A stretch of DNA of 64,000 nucleotides from Paraburkholderia sp. PREW-6R (GTDB taxonomy: Bacteria; Pseudomonadota; Gammaproteobacteria; Burkholderiales; Burkholderiaceae): NCBI RefSeq assembly GCF_039621805.1, contig NZ_CP155074.1:124001-188000 (forward strand), in the 5' to 3' direction. Made by a program: the position numbers and the translations under genes. Under the pieces are notes generated by a model. It saw nothing but the letters and a program-made list of their open reading frames with translations. It made no database searches and was not told the origin of the DNA. Shown one piece after another: positions 53,948 to 62,902 of the stretch. Position 1 is the stretch's first letter; each line of letters opens with the position of its first letter.

Positions 53948-56200
53948 GTGACGAACCATGTTCCAGCGGTTTTCCATCAGGAGTCCGATGCACGTCGCCG
54001 CACTACGCGCGCCCGGATGATTCCAGTCACAGCCGCTGTTCTATGGTGCATTGCGCCATGGCAGGTGCATGCAGCGGGCCTGTTGCCGGCAGGCGGACAC
54101 ATCCTCGTCGGCGGCGGCACGATAACCGGCAACGGCACGACCCTGACGATTAATCAGCCGTCAGGGCGCGGCGTGATCAACTGGGACAGTTTCTCGATCG
54201 GCGCCAACAACCATGTTGTTTTTGCCAACGGCAATGGCGCTACGCTGAACCGTGTGACAGGCGGCTCGCCGTCGCTGATCCTCGGCTCGCTCACCGCGAG
54301 CGGCAGCGTGTATCTCATCAATCCTCAAGGCGTGCTGGTCGGACCGACTGGCGTGATCTCCACGGGCGGCCGCTTCGTTGCGTCCACGCTCGACGCCGAC
54401 AATGCGGCCTTCATGAGCGGCGGTCCGCTCACGCTGTCCGGCAGTTCCAGTGCGGGCATCATCAACCTCGGGTCGATCGCGTCGAGCGGTGGTGATGTCT
54501 TCCTCATTGCGCGCGAGATCGTCAACGGGGGCACGGTCAGCGCGCCCAACGGGACCGCGGAACTCGCGGCGGCCCAGCAGGTGCTGCTGCAGGATTCGTC
54601 ATCGGGCAAGCAGGTGTTCGTGCAGGCCGGGACGGGCGGCACGATCCTGAACGATGGCGCGATTCAGGCGGCGCAGGTCAATCTGCAGGCAATGGATGGC
54701 AACATCTACGCGCTGGCGGGCAATCACGAGGCCATCCGCGCGACCGGCACGGCGACGCGCGACGGCCACGTGTGGCTCGTCGCGGGACATGGCGCCGTGA
54801 GCACCGGCGGCACGATCAGCGCAACCGGCGGCACCGTCGACATGAGCGCGGACACGCTGACGCTCCCCGCCGGCGGCACGACGGTCACCGCGAACCAGTG
54901 GAATCTTTCGACCCCCGGCTTCACGGTCGACGCCAATGCCGCCCGCGCGTTGTCGACGAGCCTCGGCAACGGCACGTCGGTCAATGTGCAAACCGCGGGC
55001 AGTAGCAGCAATAGCGGCGACATCAACGTGAATTCGGGAATCAGCTGGCAGGGAAGCGGTTCGCTGACGCTCGCCGCCTATCACACGGTGAACGTCGGCC
55101 GGGGCGTGACGATCGGCAATCGGGGCAGCGGCAATCTGACGCTTCGCGCCGACGCCGCGAGTCTCGACAACGGCGGCACGGTTGCGAATCAAGGCGTCAT
55201 CGACTGGTCGCGCAGCACGGGTATCGTGAATGCACTGTACGACATGAGCGCGACGTATAGCGCGGGAACGCTGTTGTCCAATTCCGCGTGGACCGCCGCG
55301 CCGGGCAGCGGCCAGGTCACGCAGATCACCGCATACAAGCTGGTGAACAACGTCGCCGATCTGCAGAACGTGTCGCAGGACCTGGCGGGCAATTACGCGC
55401 TCGGCAAGGACGTCGACGCAAGCGGCGTCACGCTCACGCCGCTCGGCAACCAGACGACACCCTTTACCGGCCAGTTCGACGGTATGTGGCATAACGTGCT
55501 CAACGCAAACATCCAGATCGCCGACTTTGGCAAGGACTTGTCGTCAGGTCTGTTCGGCGTGGTCGGGCAAACGGGCGTGTTGCGCGATGTCGGTGTCGAG
55601 AACGGTTCGGTCAGCACGAGTCTGAATGGAAGCGGCATTCTTGCCGGCGTCAACGAGGGCTTGATCACGTACGCGCATACCACGGGTACGGCCGGTGAGT
55701 TCCAGCAGGAAGGAACGGCGTTCGGCGGCCTCGTCGGCAGCAACCAGGGCACTGTCGAGCGCTCGTGGAGCAGCGCATCCGTTTCGGGCGACGATGCGAA
55801 CGGCGGCCTTGTCGGCAACAACAACGGCTTGATCACGCAGTCGTACGCAACCGGTAGTGTCTCGCCTACATTTTCGACCGGGTTCGGCGGCGGTCTGGTC
55901 GGGGTCAATAACGGCACGATCAGCGAGTCGTTCGCCACGGGCGCCGTTGCTTCCCGTTTTATGCCGACGCATGGCGTGCTCGGCTTCGGCTCCGGCACAG
56001 TGGCGTCGAACGTTTACTGGAACACGGAAACCACAGGGCAGGCAACGGGCGGCGGCTCGCTGCCGGCCTCAAACGGATTGACGACCGCGCAGATGAGCGA
56101 CCCGGCGAACTTCGCAGGCTACGACTTCAGCGCGAACGGCGTGTGGGTGATGCCGGCCTACGCGAGCCATCCGGTGTTAAGAGAACCGGGCACACAGTAA
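53948..56200 (+). CDS. Two-partner secretion exoprotein (TpsA, haemagglutination-domain protein) 1
   Basis: About 750 residues. A long basic N-terminus (DARRRTTRAR) precedes a signal core, MIPVTAAVLWCIAPWQVHA. The TPS domain follows: AGLLPAGGHILVGGGTITGN, SGRGVINWDSFSIG, NRVTGGSPSLILGSL and YLINPQGVLVGPTGVISTGG. This is the folded start that the TpsB pore recognises. The middle is beta-helical, and the C-terminal third carries GLUG-type repeats (GGLVGSNQGTVERSW, GGLVGNNNGLITQSYATGSV). The GTG at 53948 has AGGAGGA upstream; in-frame starts exist at 53879 and 53927. It is small for a TpsA and should be exported to the cell surface or medium by the TpsB encoded two genes later. Confidence 0.85.
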   Translation: MTNHVPAVFHQESDARRRTTRARMIPVTAAVLWCIAPWQVHAAGLLPAGGHILVGGGTITGNGTTLTINQPSGRGVINWDSFSIGANNHVVFANGNGATLNRVTGGSPSLILGSLTASGSVYLINPQGVLVGPTGVISTGGRFVASTLDADNAAFMSGGPLTLSGSSSAGIINLGSIASSGGDVFLIAREIVNGGTVSAPNGTAELAAAQQVLLQDSSSGKQVFVQAGTGGTILNDGAIQAAQVNLQAMDGNIYALAGNHEAIRATGTATRDGHVWLVAGHGAVSTGGTISATGGTVDMSADTLTLPAGGTTVTANQWNLSTPGFTVDANAARALSTSLGNGTSVNVQTAGSSSNSGDINVNSGISWQGSGSLTLAAYHTVNVGRGVTIGNRGSGNLTLRADAASLDNGGTVANQGVIDWSRSTGIVNALYDMSATYSAGTLLSNSAWTAAPGSGQVTQITAYKLVNNVADLQNVSQDLAGNYALGKDVDASGVTLTPLGNQTTPFTGQFDGMWHNVLNANIQIADFGKDLSSGLFGVVGQTGVLRDVGVENGSVSTSLNGSGILAGVNEGLITYAHTTGTAGEFQQEGTAFGGLVGSNQGTVERSWSSASVSGDDANGGLVGNNNGLITQSYATGSVSPTFSTGFGGGLVGVNNGTISESFATGAVASRFMPTHGVLGFGSGTVASNVYWNTETTGQATGGGSLPASNGLTTAQMSDPANFAGYDFSANGVWVMPAYASHPVLREPGTQ

Positions 56201-56279
56201 GCGTTCGCGTGAGGGACGTGACGCTTCCGGTCATCCCTCGCGTGGCGTTCCGTTCCGCGCTTTCACGGAAGGAGGAGGT

Positions 56280-58745
56280 ATGGCCTGCCTGTCGCAACCC
56301 CAATCTCTGCCACTTTCCTTGCGCCGCACGACGCACTCCCGTTCGCCGCGCCGTCGTGTCTGGATGCTGCCGGGCGCATTGGTTTGCACCCTGGTCATGA
56401 CGCCCGCTTCGTTTGCGGCGGGTGTGCTGCCACAAGGCGGCCAATACGTCGGCGGGCAGGGGACGATCGTCGGCAGCGGCAACAGTCTTGTCATCACGCA
56501 GCCGAATTCTTCACGCGGTGTGATCGACTGGAACAGTTTTTCAATCGGCGCGCCCAACAAAGTCACGTTTGACAACGGGTCGGGCGCAACACTGAATCGC
56601 GTGACGGGCGGCTCGCTGTCGATGATCGCCGGCAAGCTGAGCGCAACGGGCAGCGTCTATCTGATCAACCCTCAGGGTATCGTGGTGGGACCGTCGGGCG
56701 TCGTGACGACGGGCGGACGCTTCGTCGCATCCACGCTCGACGTCTGCAACTGTGCGTTCATGAGCGGCGGCCCGCTCACGCTGTCCGGCAGCAACGCGCA
56801 TGCGGTCGTGGTGAACCTCGGCAAGATCAGTTCGAGCGGCGCCGATGTGTTCCTGATCGCACAAGGAACCGTGCTCAACGCAGGCACCGTCAAGGCGCCG
56901 AGCGGTACGGCGGAATTCGCGGCAGGACAAACGGTGCTGCTGCAGGACTCGTCGAGCAGTCAGCAGGTATTCGTGCAGACCGGCAGCAAGGGCAACATTC
57001 TCGAAGAGGGCGTCACGCGCGCGGCGCAGATCAACCTGCAGGCCGCCGACGGCAACATCTACGCGCTCGCGGGCAACGGCCAGCGCGTGCGTGCAACCGG
57101 TACGGCGACGCGCGACGGGCATATCTGGCTGGTCGCGGACGCCGGCCACGTCACTCAGGCGGGCCCCGGCACAATCACTGCGATGAACGCGGACGGCAGC
57201 GGCGGCACAGTAGACACCCAGGCCGCAACGGTCTCGCTCGTCGACCGGGCCGCCGTGCGCGCGGGCCAGTGGAACCTGACGACAGCGGCGTTCACGATCG
57301 ACCCCGTCGCGGCAAACGCGCTGCAGCGCAGCCTGAACGACGGCACGGCAGTCGCGCTCACCACGACGGGCGCGAACGGCGCGACGGGCGACCTCGACGT
57401 CGCGTCGAATCTGAAATGGCAGGGCGCCGCACCGCTCACGCTCGCAGCCTATCACGACGTGTCAGTCGCGCCGGGCGTGACGATCGCCAACAAGGGCGCG
57501 GGCAATCTGACGCTGCGCGCGGACGCATCCGGCGTCGACAACGGCGGCAGTGTGACGAACGGCGGCACGATCGACTGGGCGAAAAGCACGGGCGCCGTCA
57601 GCCTGCTGTACGACATGACAGGCACATACAAGCCGGGCACGCTTGTTACGAATGCCGCGTGGGTAGCCCCCGCCGAAAGCGGACTCGTGACACAAATCAC
57701 CGGCTACAAGCTCGTCAATTCGCTCGCGGATTTCCAGAACGTATCGCTCGATCTCGCCGGCACTTACGCGCTGGGCAAAGACATCGGCGTCGGCTTGGGG
57801 CAGTACCAATCCAACACCGCAATCGGCAGTGTGGCGACGCCGTTCACCGGCCAGTTCGACGGCATGGGTCACACGATCTCGCAGTTCTACCTCTCCATCA
57901 ACTACGCGTCCGCGCCCGAGCCTTATGTCGGCGCAGGGCTGTTCGGCGTCATCGGTTCGAGTGGCGTCGTGCGCAATCTCACCGTGAACGGTTCGATCAG
58001 CGGAATTGGCACCTACGGCGGCTTTGGTATGCTTGCCGGCATCAACTTCGGCACGATCGCGGGCTCGCGTACCACGGGCAGCATCAATGCCATTGGCGGG
58101 TACAGCTACACCATGTCGGCCGGCGGTCTCGTGGGCTGGAACGAAGGCCTCGTCACACGCTCGTCGAGCGGCGCAAGTGTTGATACCGAAGGTACGCCGG
58201 GTGGACTCGTCGGAACCAACTTTGCAAGTGGCGTGATCCGGCAGTCGTTTGCAACGGGCGAAGTCTCGGCCGTCGCCCATTCCGGCGGCGGAGGCGGCCT
58301 CGTCGGCTATAACGCGGGGCTCATTACGCAGTCGTATGCGACCGGCGGCGTGGTGTTCAACCCGGACTACTGCGGCGGCGTCAGCGCGTGCACGAGCGGT
58401 GGCGGCGCGCTGGTTCAGACCAACGTCGGCACGATCGCGCAGTCGTTCGCTACCGGCCAGGTGAGCCAGCAGTCCGGTCCGGGCGTCGGTCCCGCACCGG
58501 CAGGCATTGCGAGCGCCAACACCGGCGGTACCATTGGCACGGACGTGTTCTGGGACACACAAACAACGGGCGCGGCAATCGGCGTCAATAGCGGTACGGC
58601 CGTGGCCGCCGCACAAGGATTAACCACTGCCCAAATGAGCCTCTCGTCAAATTTCGGTCCAACTTACGACTTCGGCGCAAACGGCGTCTGGGCGATGCCG
58701 TCCGGCGCGATCCATCCTGTCCTGCGTTGGCAGCTTGCACACTAG
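56280..58745 (+). CDS. Two-partner secretion exoprotein (TpsA) 2
   Basis: 821 residues, clearly paralogous to the preceding exoprotein along its whole length. A basic leader (RSPRRRVWMLPGALVCTLVM) is followed by AGVLPQGGQYVGGQGTIVG, SRGVIDWNSFSIG and YLINPQGIVVGPSGVVTTGG of the TPS domain. GLUG-type repeats fill the C-terminal third (GGLVGWNEGLVTRSS, GGLVGYNAGLITQSYATGGV). Unlike paralogue 1 it has Cys156-x-Cys158 in the TPS domain and another cysteine pair in DYCGGVSACTSGG; cysteines are rare in exoproteins that pass through a TpsB pore unfolded. AGGAGGAGGT precedes the ATG. The spacing to both neighbours indicates one operon. Confidence 0.87.
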   Translation: MACLSQPQSLPLSLRRTTHSRSPRRRVWMLPGALVCTLVMTPASFAAGVLPQGGQYVGGQGTIVGSGNSLVITQPNSSRGVIDWNSFSIGAPNKVTFDNGSGATLNRVTGGSLSMIAGKLSATGSVYLINPQGIVVGPSGVVTTGGRFVASTLDVCNCAFMSGGPLTLSGSNAHAVVVNLGKISSSGADVFLIAQGTVLNAGTVKAPSGTAEFAAGQTVLLQDSSSSQQVFVQTGSKGNILEEGVTRAAQINLQAADGNIYALAGNGQRVRATGTATRDGHIWLVADAGHVTQAGPGTITAMNADGSGGTVDTQAATVSLVDRAAVRAGQWNLTTAAFTIDPVAANALQRSLNDGTAVALTTTGANGATGDLDVASNLKWQGAAPLTLAAYHDVSVAPGVTIANKGAGNLTLRADASGVDNGGSVTNGGTIDWAKSTGAVSLLYDMTGTYKPGTLVTNAAWVAPAESGLVTQITGYKLVNSLADFQNVSLDLAGTYALGKDIGVGLGQYQSNTAIGSVATPFTGQFDGMGHTISQFYLSINYASAPEPYVGAGLFGVIGSSGVVRNLTVNGSISGIGTYGGFGMLAGINFGTIAGSRTTGSINAIGGYSYTMSAGGLVGWNEGLVTRSSSGASVDTEGTPGGLVGTNFASGVIRQSFATGEVSAVAHSGGGGGLVGYNAGLITQSYATGGVVFNPDYCGGVSACTSGGGALVQTNVGTIAQSFATGQVSQQSGPGVGPAPAGIASANTGGTIGTDVFWDTQTTGAAIGVNSGTAVAAAQGLTTAQMSLSSNFGPTYDFGANGVWAMPSGAIHPVLRWQLAH

Positions 58746-60534
58746 GCGGCGCGTTGCATCCACGCCTGGCCCGGCGCGCACCTCGCGTGCGGTGACCGGT
58801 CGCTTTCACGGCACGCTGATCGTGCTAGGTGCGATGGCCTGCATCCAGTCGTCTCCGGCCTGCGCGCAGGCTTACCGTGACGTTGCGCCGCAACCCGCGC
58901 CGGCCGCGCCGAGAAGCGCGCCGCACGAGGCGGCGCCTGATACGCAGACGGAATCCGCGCGGATCGCCGTCGCCTCGCTCGCAGGGCTGGTCTTTGAACC
59001 CGCAGGCGCTGCCGCGTCGGCAGGTTCGCCGTCGCAGCCGGTCGCGGCAGAAGGCCTGCCTTTACTCGACGCCGATTTTCTCCGCGCGTTCGACGCCGAC
59101 CTCGGCAAGCCGCTCAGCTTCGGGCGTCTTGCCGAAATTCGCCGGGCGGTGGTCGAGCGTTATCGTGCGGCGGGCAAACCGCTCGTGGACGTGTTCGTGC
59201 CCGAGCAGGACGTGACGTCGGGCGTCGTGCGTATCGACGTCGCGGAGTTCCGGCTAGGTCAGGTCCGCACGAGCGGCAACCGCTACTTTTCGGATGCGCT
59301 GCTCAAGCGCGAGATGCCGCTGGAACCCGGCGCAGCGATCCTGCAAAGCGCGGTGTCGTCGGGGCTCGCCGTGCTCAACGCCAATCCTTATCGACGGGTG
59401 GATGCCGTCTTCGCGCCAGGCGAAGCGGCGAACTCCACCGACGTGGTGTTGCAGACCGAGGACCGTCTGCCACTGCGCGTCAGCGCGGGCTACGACAACG
59501 CTGGCGTGCCGGATCTCGGCCGCGACCGTTTCTTCGCCGGCATCGACTACGGCAACCTGTTCGGTCTTGACCAGCAGATCGCCTATCAATTCACCGCGAG
59601 CAACGACTTCTTCAGCGGCAATCCGGACATAGAAGGCCGTCCGGACCGCGCGCGCTTCATGGCGCACGCGCTGAACTACGTTGCGCCGCTGCCGTGGGGC
59701 GACAGCATCGAACTATTCGGGGTCTACGCGCAGAGCACGCCGCGGCTGCCCGACAGTTACGGACAAACCGGCATTTCCGCGCAGATGAGTTTTCGCTACG
59801 ACTGGCGCCTGCCGACGCTGACGGATACGGCGCAACTGATCCAGTTCGGCTACGACTTCAAGCGCAGTAATAACGATCTCGAGTTCGGCGGCTTTCAGGT
59901 CTTCAACTCGAACACGCACGTGCATCAGTTCCTGCTCACCTATGACATCAGCAAGCCGACCGCAGCCGGACAGGCGCATGCGTCGGCCACGCTCGTGGGG
60001 AGTCCAGGCGGACTGGAAGACCCCAATGGCGACGCCGCGTTCAATGCCTCGCGGCAAGGCGCAACGGCGCGTTACACGTACCTGCAACTGAACGGATCGC
60101 GCGCCTTTGCGCTTGGCGGCGGTTTTACGCTGAGCGCGCGCGGCACGTTCCAGTGGACGCCGAACACGCTGTTGCCGAGCGAAGAGTTGGGTCTGGGCGG
60201 AGAGTCCAGTGTGCGCGGCTACACGCCCTATGTCGTGCTGGGCGATCGCGGCTGGAACGTGCAGACGGAAGCGCGCTCGCCCGCGCTGCCGTTCGGTTCG
60301 AGCAGCGCGGTCGCGCAACCGTTCGTTTTCTTCGACGCAGGGCACGTGTGGGACCGGATCGACCAGCCCGCTGAAGTCAGCAACGGATCGCTGATCAGTG
60401 TGGGCGCGGGTGTGCGCTTCCAGTGGTCGCGTTTCGTCGATTTTCGCTGCACGTACGGCGTGCCGTTGCGCGCACCGACGCCGAACGGATCGAAGGCGCC
60501 GATGGTGCTGCTCTATGTGTCGATCGGCAGCTGA
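58735..60534 (+). CDS. Two-partner secretion outer-membrane transporter (TpsB, ShlB/FhaC family)
   Basis: About 599 residues. A signal core (GTLIVLGAMACIQSSPACAQA) is followed by a Pro/Ala-rich linker and POTRA repeats (RAVVERYRAAGKPLVDVFVP, RTSGNRYFSDALLKREMPLE). The Omp85-type barrel starts with LPLRVSAGYDNAGVPDLGRD; LGLGGESSVRGY is the VRGY motif of the pore-lining loop, and FFDAGHVWDR is near the end. It should export the two upstream exoproteins. The TTG at 58735 overlaps the preceding gene by 11 bases; GTG 58792 is an alternative start. Placing tpsB after two tpsA genes is the reverse of the usual order. Confidence 0.88.
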   Translation: MHTRRRVASTPGPARTSRAVTGRFHGTLIVLGAMACIQSSPACAQAYRDVAPQPAPAAPRSAPHEAAPDTQTESARIAVASLAGLVFEPAGAAASAGSPSQPVAAEGLPLLDADFLRAFDADLGKPLSFGRLAEIRRAVVERYRAAGKPLVDVFVPEQDVTSGVVRIDVAEFRLGQVRTSGNRYFSDALLKREMPLEPGAAILQSAVSSGLAVLNANPYRRVDAVFAPGEAANSTDVVLQTEDRLPLRVSAGYDNAGVPDLGRDRFFAGIDYGNLFGLDQQIAYQFTASNDFFSGNPDIEGRPDRARFMAHALNYVAPLPWGDSIELFGVYAQSTPRLPDSYGQTGISAQMSFRYDWRLPTLTDTAQLIQFGYDFKRSNNDLEFGGFQVFNSNTHVHQFLLTYDISKPTAAGQAHASATLVGSPGGLEDPNGDAAFNASRQGATARYTYLQLNGSRAFALGGGFTLSARGTFQWTPNTLLPSEELGLGGESSVRGYTPYVVLGDRGWNVQTEARSPALPFGSSSAVAQPFVFFDAGHVWDRIDQPAEVSNGSLISVGAGVRFQWSRFVDFRCTYGVPLRAPTPNGSKAPMVLLYVSIGS

Positions 60535-60543
60535 GTGCTGCTG

Positions 60544-60864
60544 TTACAGATAGCTGCACACGTAGTCGAGTGTTTCGATCACGTCGATATCGAAGCGGCT
60601 CTTGCCCGGCACCGAAAACGACTCGCCCGCAGCATACGTCTTCCATTCGTCGCTGCCTTCGAGGCGGATGCGGCATTGGCCGGCCTGCACTTCCATCAGT
60701 TCCGGCGCGTCGGTGCCGAAGTTGAGCGCGCCGGGCAGGATGACGCCGAGTGTCTTGCGCGTGCCGTCTGCGAACAGCACGGTGTGCGACACGCATTTGC
60801 CGTCGAAGTAGACGTTGGCGCGTTTGATGATGGAAACCTGGTCGAATTGTGTTGCGGCCGTCAT
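60544..60864 (-). CDS. ppnP: Pyrimidine/purine nucleoside phosphorylase (cupin type)
   Basis: 106 residues, a single small cupin domain like YaiE/PpnP. Characteristic stretches are [42 protein letters not shown] and the C-terminal [23 protein letters not shown]. PpnP splits several nucleosides with phosphate to the base and ribose 1-phosphate. It is convergent with the TpsB gene with only nine bases between, so transcription from the two sides may collide there. Confidence 0.92.
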   Translation of the reverse strand: MTAATQFDQVSIIKRANVYFDGKCVSHTVLFADGTRKTLGVILPGALNFGTDAPELMEVQAGQCRIRLEGSDEWKTYAAGESFSVPGKSRFDIDVIETLDYVCSYL

Positions 60865-60934
60865 GGCGGTCTTCCTCAGTGTCGTGAATGGATGCGTTGC
60901 ATTGCGCCGCGAGGCTGCGAGCGGCGCAAGGTCG

Positions 60935-61681
60935 TCATGATACAGGCGGTGATGGGCGGCTCGTCGATGCGTGCGCCCGCAACCACTGACCGGTTTCGGA
61001 GCACACTTCGACCCGCTCGCCGTCTAACCGCAACTGCTCTTCGTCCGGTTCGGGCGAGGCCGCCGGGTCGACATCGAACGTCACGCCGAGCGTACTCGCG
61101 ACGGCAGCGTCTTCGATCGCCAGTTCCCATGTGAGAAAGATCTGGATGCGATCCTCGTGCGCGGCGAAATCGGCGGCACTGAAACCGCTGCTGCCGCGCC
61201 GGATCACGCCGTGAGGCTGGCCCGTGTCGAAGACGACGGCCGTGCCGCGTGTCAACGGAATGCGCAGGTCCAGCGCCGGGAAATGCAGGTCCAGCCCCTT
61301 ATCTTCGCTCATGAAGAGATTGCAGAACGCCGCACTGCCGTATTGCGCGCCGTCGTGGTGATATCGCGCGCCACGGCAGGCCATTAACGCGATGTCGCTC
61401 GTTGCCAGCACGTCGGTCAGACCTTGCGCGCGAGTCCAGTCCGCCACGATCCGCACGCAGCGCGAATAGTCCGGCCAGCGCATCAGCGCCCGCGCGAGCG
61501 GCATGGGTTCGACGTCGCCGGGATCGAGCAGCACGTGCTTCGACGTTTCCCGCTCCCAATCCGCGAGCAGACGTGCGGGCGGTGCGGGTACGTCGAGCGT
61601 CTGCGTCAGAACGATGGGGCTGACGGTGCGGCTGCGAAGGGCGTCGCCGCTCCAGAAATGGGAAGTCAGCATGGGTCGCAT
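60935..61681 (-). CDS. Putative 2-oxoglutarate/Fe(II)-type oxygenase
   Basis: About 248 residues. A metal-binding facial triad is suggested by His-x-Asp in [19 protein letters not shown] and the distal His in [17 protein letters not shown], with Arg residues just after it that could bind 2-oxoglutarate. The remainder has no motif I can assign. Start choice is uncertain: the frame is open to 61720, and ATGs at 61720, 61681 and 61672 all lack a strong ribosome-binding site. It is not in an obvious operon. The substrate is unknown; similar proteins are scattered through Burkholderiaceae as hypothetical proteins. Confidence 0.6.
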   Translation of the reverse strand: MRPMLTSHFWSGDALRSRTVSPIVLTQTLDVPAPPARLLADWERETSKHVLLDPGDVEPMPLARALMRWPDYSRCVRIVADWTRAQGLTDVLATSDIALMACRGARYHHDGAQYGSAAFCNLFMSEDKGLDLHFPALDLRIPLTRGTAVVFDTGQPHGVIRRGSSGFSAADFAAHEDRIQIFLTWELAIEDAAVASTLGVTFDVDPAASPEPDEEQLRLDGERVEVCSETGQWLRAHASTSRPSPPVS

Positions 61682-61939
61682 TGAGTGCGGCGGAATGTAT
61701 GGCCAGTTGATGCCGGTCATTGTAACGACTCATCGGCCGCGGCCGCTCCCCGTCCCGCCGCATGGCGCCAGCCCGCACTGTTACCATGAATGTCAACGAA
61801 CGCCGTAAGCGTCAGCCCTTGCTTGCACAGCCCGTTTTCGGTTCCGAGGCCTTCGCCAGCGTCGGTGTAGTCACCGGCCGGCGGGTTCGTCAGCGGGCAG
61901 GGCAGGGCAGGGCGGATGCGAAGTCGCGACGAGGACTCC

Positions 61940-62761
61940 ATGAACGAAGACGAAAAGTTTGAACGGGCAGCATCATGGCTGCGTGACGCCGACGGTCTGC
62001 TCGTCGCGGCCGGCGCGGGCATGGGTGTGGATTCGGGGCTGCCGGATTTTCGCGGCGCGCAAGGGTTCTGGCGCGCGTATCCCGCACTGAAAAATCATCA
62101 GCTGACTTTCCAGGACATGGCGAACCCGCGCGCACTCGCCCGTTCACCTGCGCTGTGGTGGGGCTTTTACGGCCATCGGCTGCAGCTCTACCGGCGCACC
62201 GTTCCGCACGAAGGCTTCCGGCTCCTTCAGCGCTGGGCGCACACCATGCCGCGCGGTGCGGCAGTGTTCACCAGCAATGTCGACGGGCAGTTCCAGAAGG
62301 CCGGCTTTCCCGATACGTGTGTCGCGGAGTGCCACGGCTCCATCCACATGATGCAATGCTCGCGAGCATGCACCGACGCAATCTGGCCGGCGGATGGGTT
62401 CGAGCCGGTAGTCGACGAGATCAATTGCCAGCTGCTGAACCCACTGCCCACCTGTGCGCGTTGCGGCGCGATTGCGCGGCCCAACATCCTGCTGTTCGGC
62501 GACATGGACTGGATCGCGCGGCGCACCGAAGCGCAGGAGGCGCGTCTGCACGGATGGCTGGCGTCGGTCGAACGGCCCGTGGTCGTCGAAATCGGTGCCG
62601 GCAAAGCCATCCCCACCGTTCGCCGTTTCAGCGAACGGGTTGGCCCGCGCGTGCTCAGGATCAACCCGACGGATGCCGGCATCGCGCCGCATCGCGGGAT
62701 CGGCTTCGCAGCCGGCGCGCTGGAAACGCTCGAACGGCTGGACGCCGCGTTCACCCGCTGA
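61940..62761 (+). CDS. SIR2 family NAD-dependent protein deacylase (sirtuin), atypical motifs
   Basis: 273 residues. The NAD-binding start is GAGMGVDSG at 25-33 followed by LPDFRG, TSNVDGQF at 111-118 replaces the usual TQNID, and His132 in ECHGSIH is the catalytic base. Four cysteines (140, 144, 172, 175) fit the zinc site, although the first pair is spaced C-x3-C rather than C-x2-C. It probably removes acyl groups from lysines with NAD, but the altered motifs could mean a different reaction such as ADP-ribose transfer. The ATG at 61940 follows GACGAGGACTCC. Confidence 0.85.
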   Translation: MNEDEKFERAASWLRDADGLLVAAGAGMGVDSGLPDFRGAQGFWRAYPALKNHQLTFQDMANPRALARSPALWWGFYGHRLQLYRRTVPHEGFRLLQRWAHTMPRGAAVFTSNVDGQFQKAGFPDTCVAECHGSIHMMQCSRACTDAIWPADGFEPVVDEINCQLLNPLPTCARCGAIARPNILLFGDMDWIARRTEAQEARLHGWLASVERPVVVEIGAGKAIPTVRRFSERVGPRVLRINPTDAGIAPHRGIGFAAGALETLERLDAAFTR

Positions 62762-62902
62762 AGGGTAAACACCCACGACATTTCGCCGTGGCCGAAAGCA
62801 GGCAGAAGGCATCTGTTTTTTATACTTCACGGCAACGAAGCATCAAACGATCCGCAGATATCGTCCGGGCGCTTTGCCTACCTGTGCAGGAGACACACCG
62901 AG

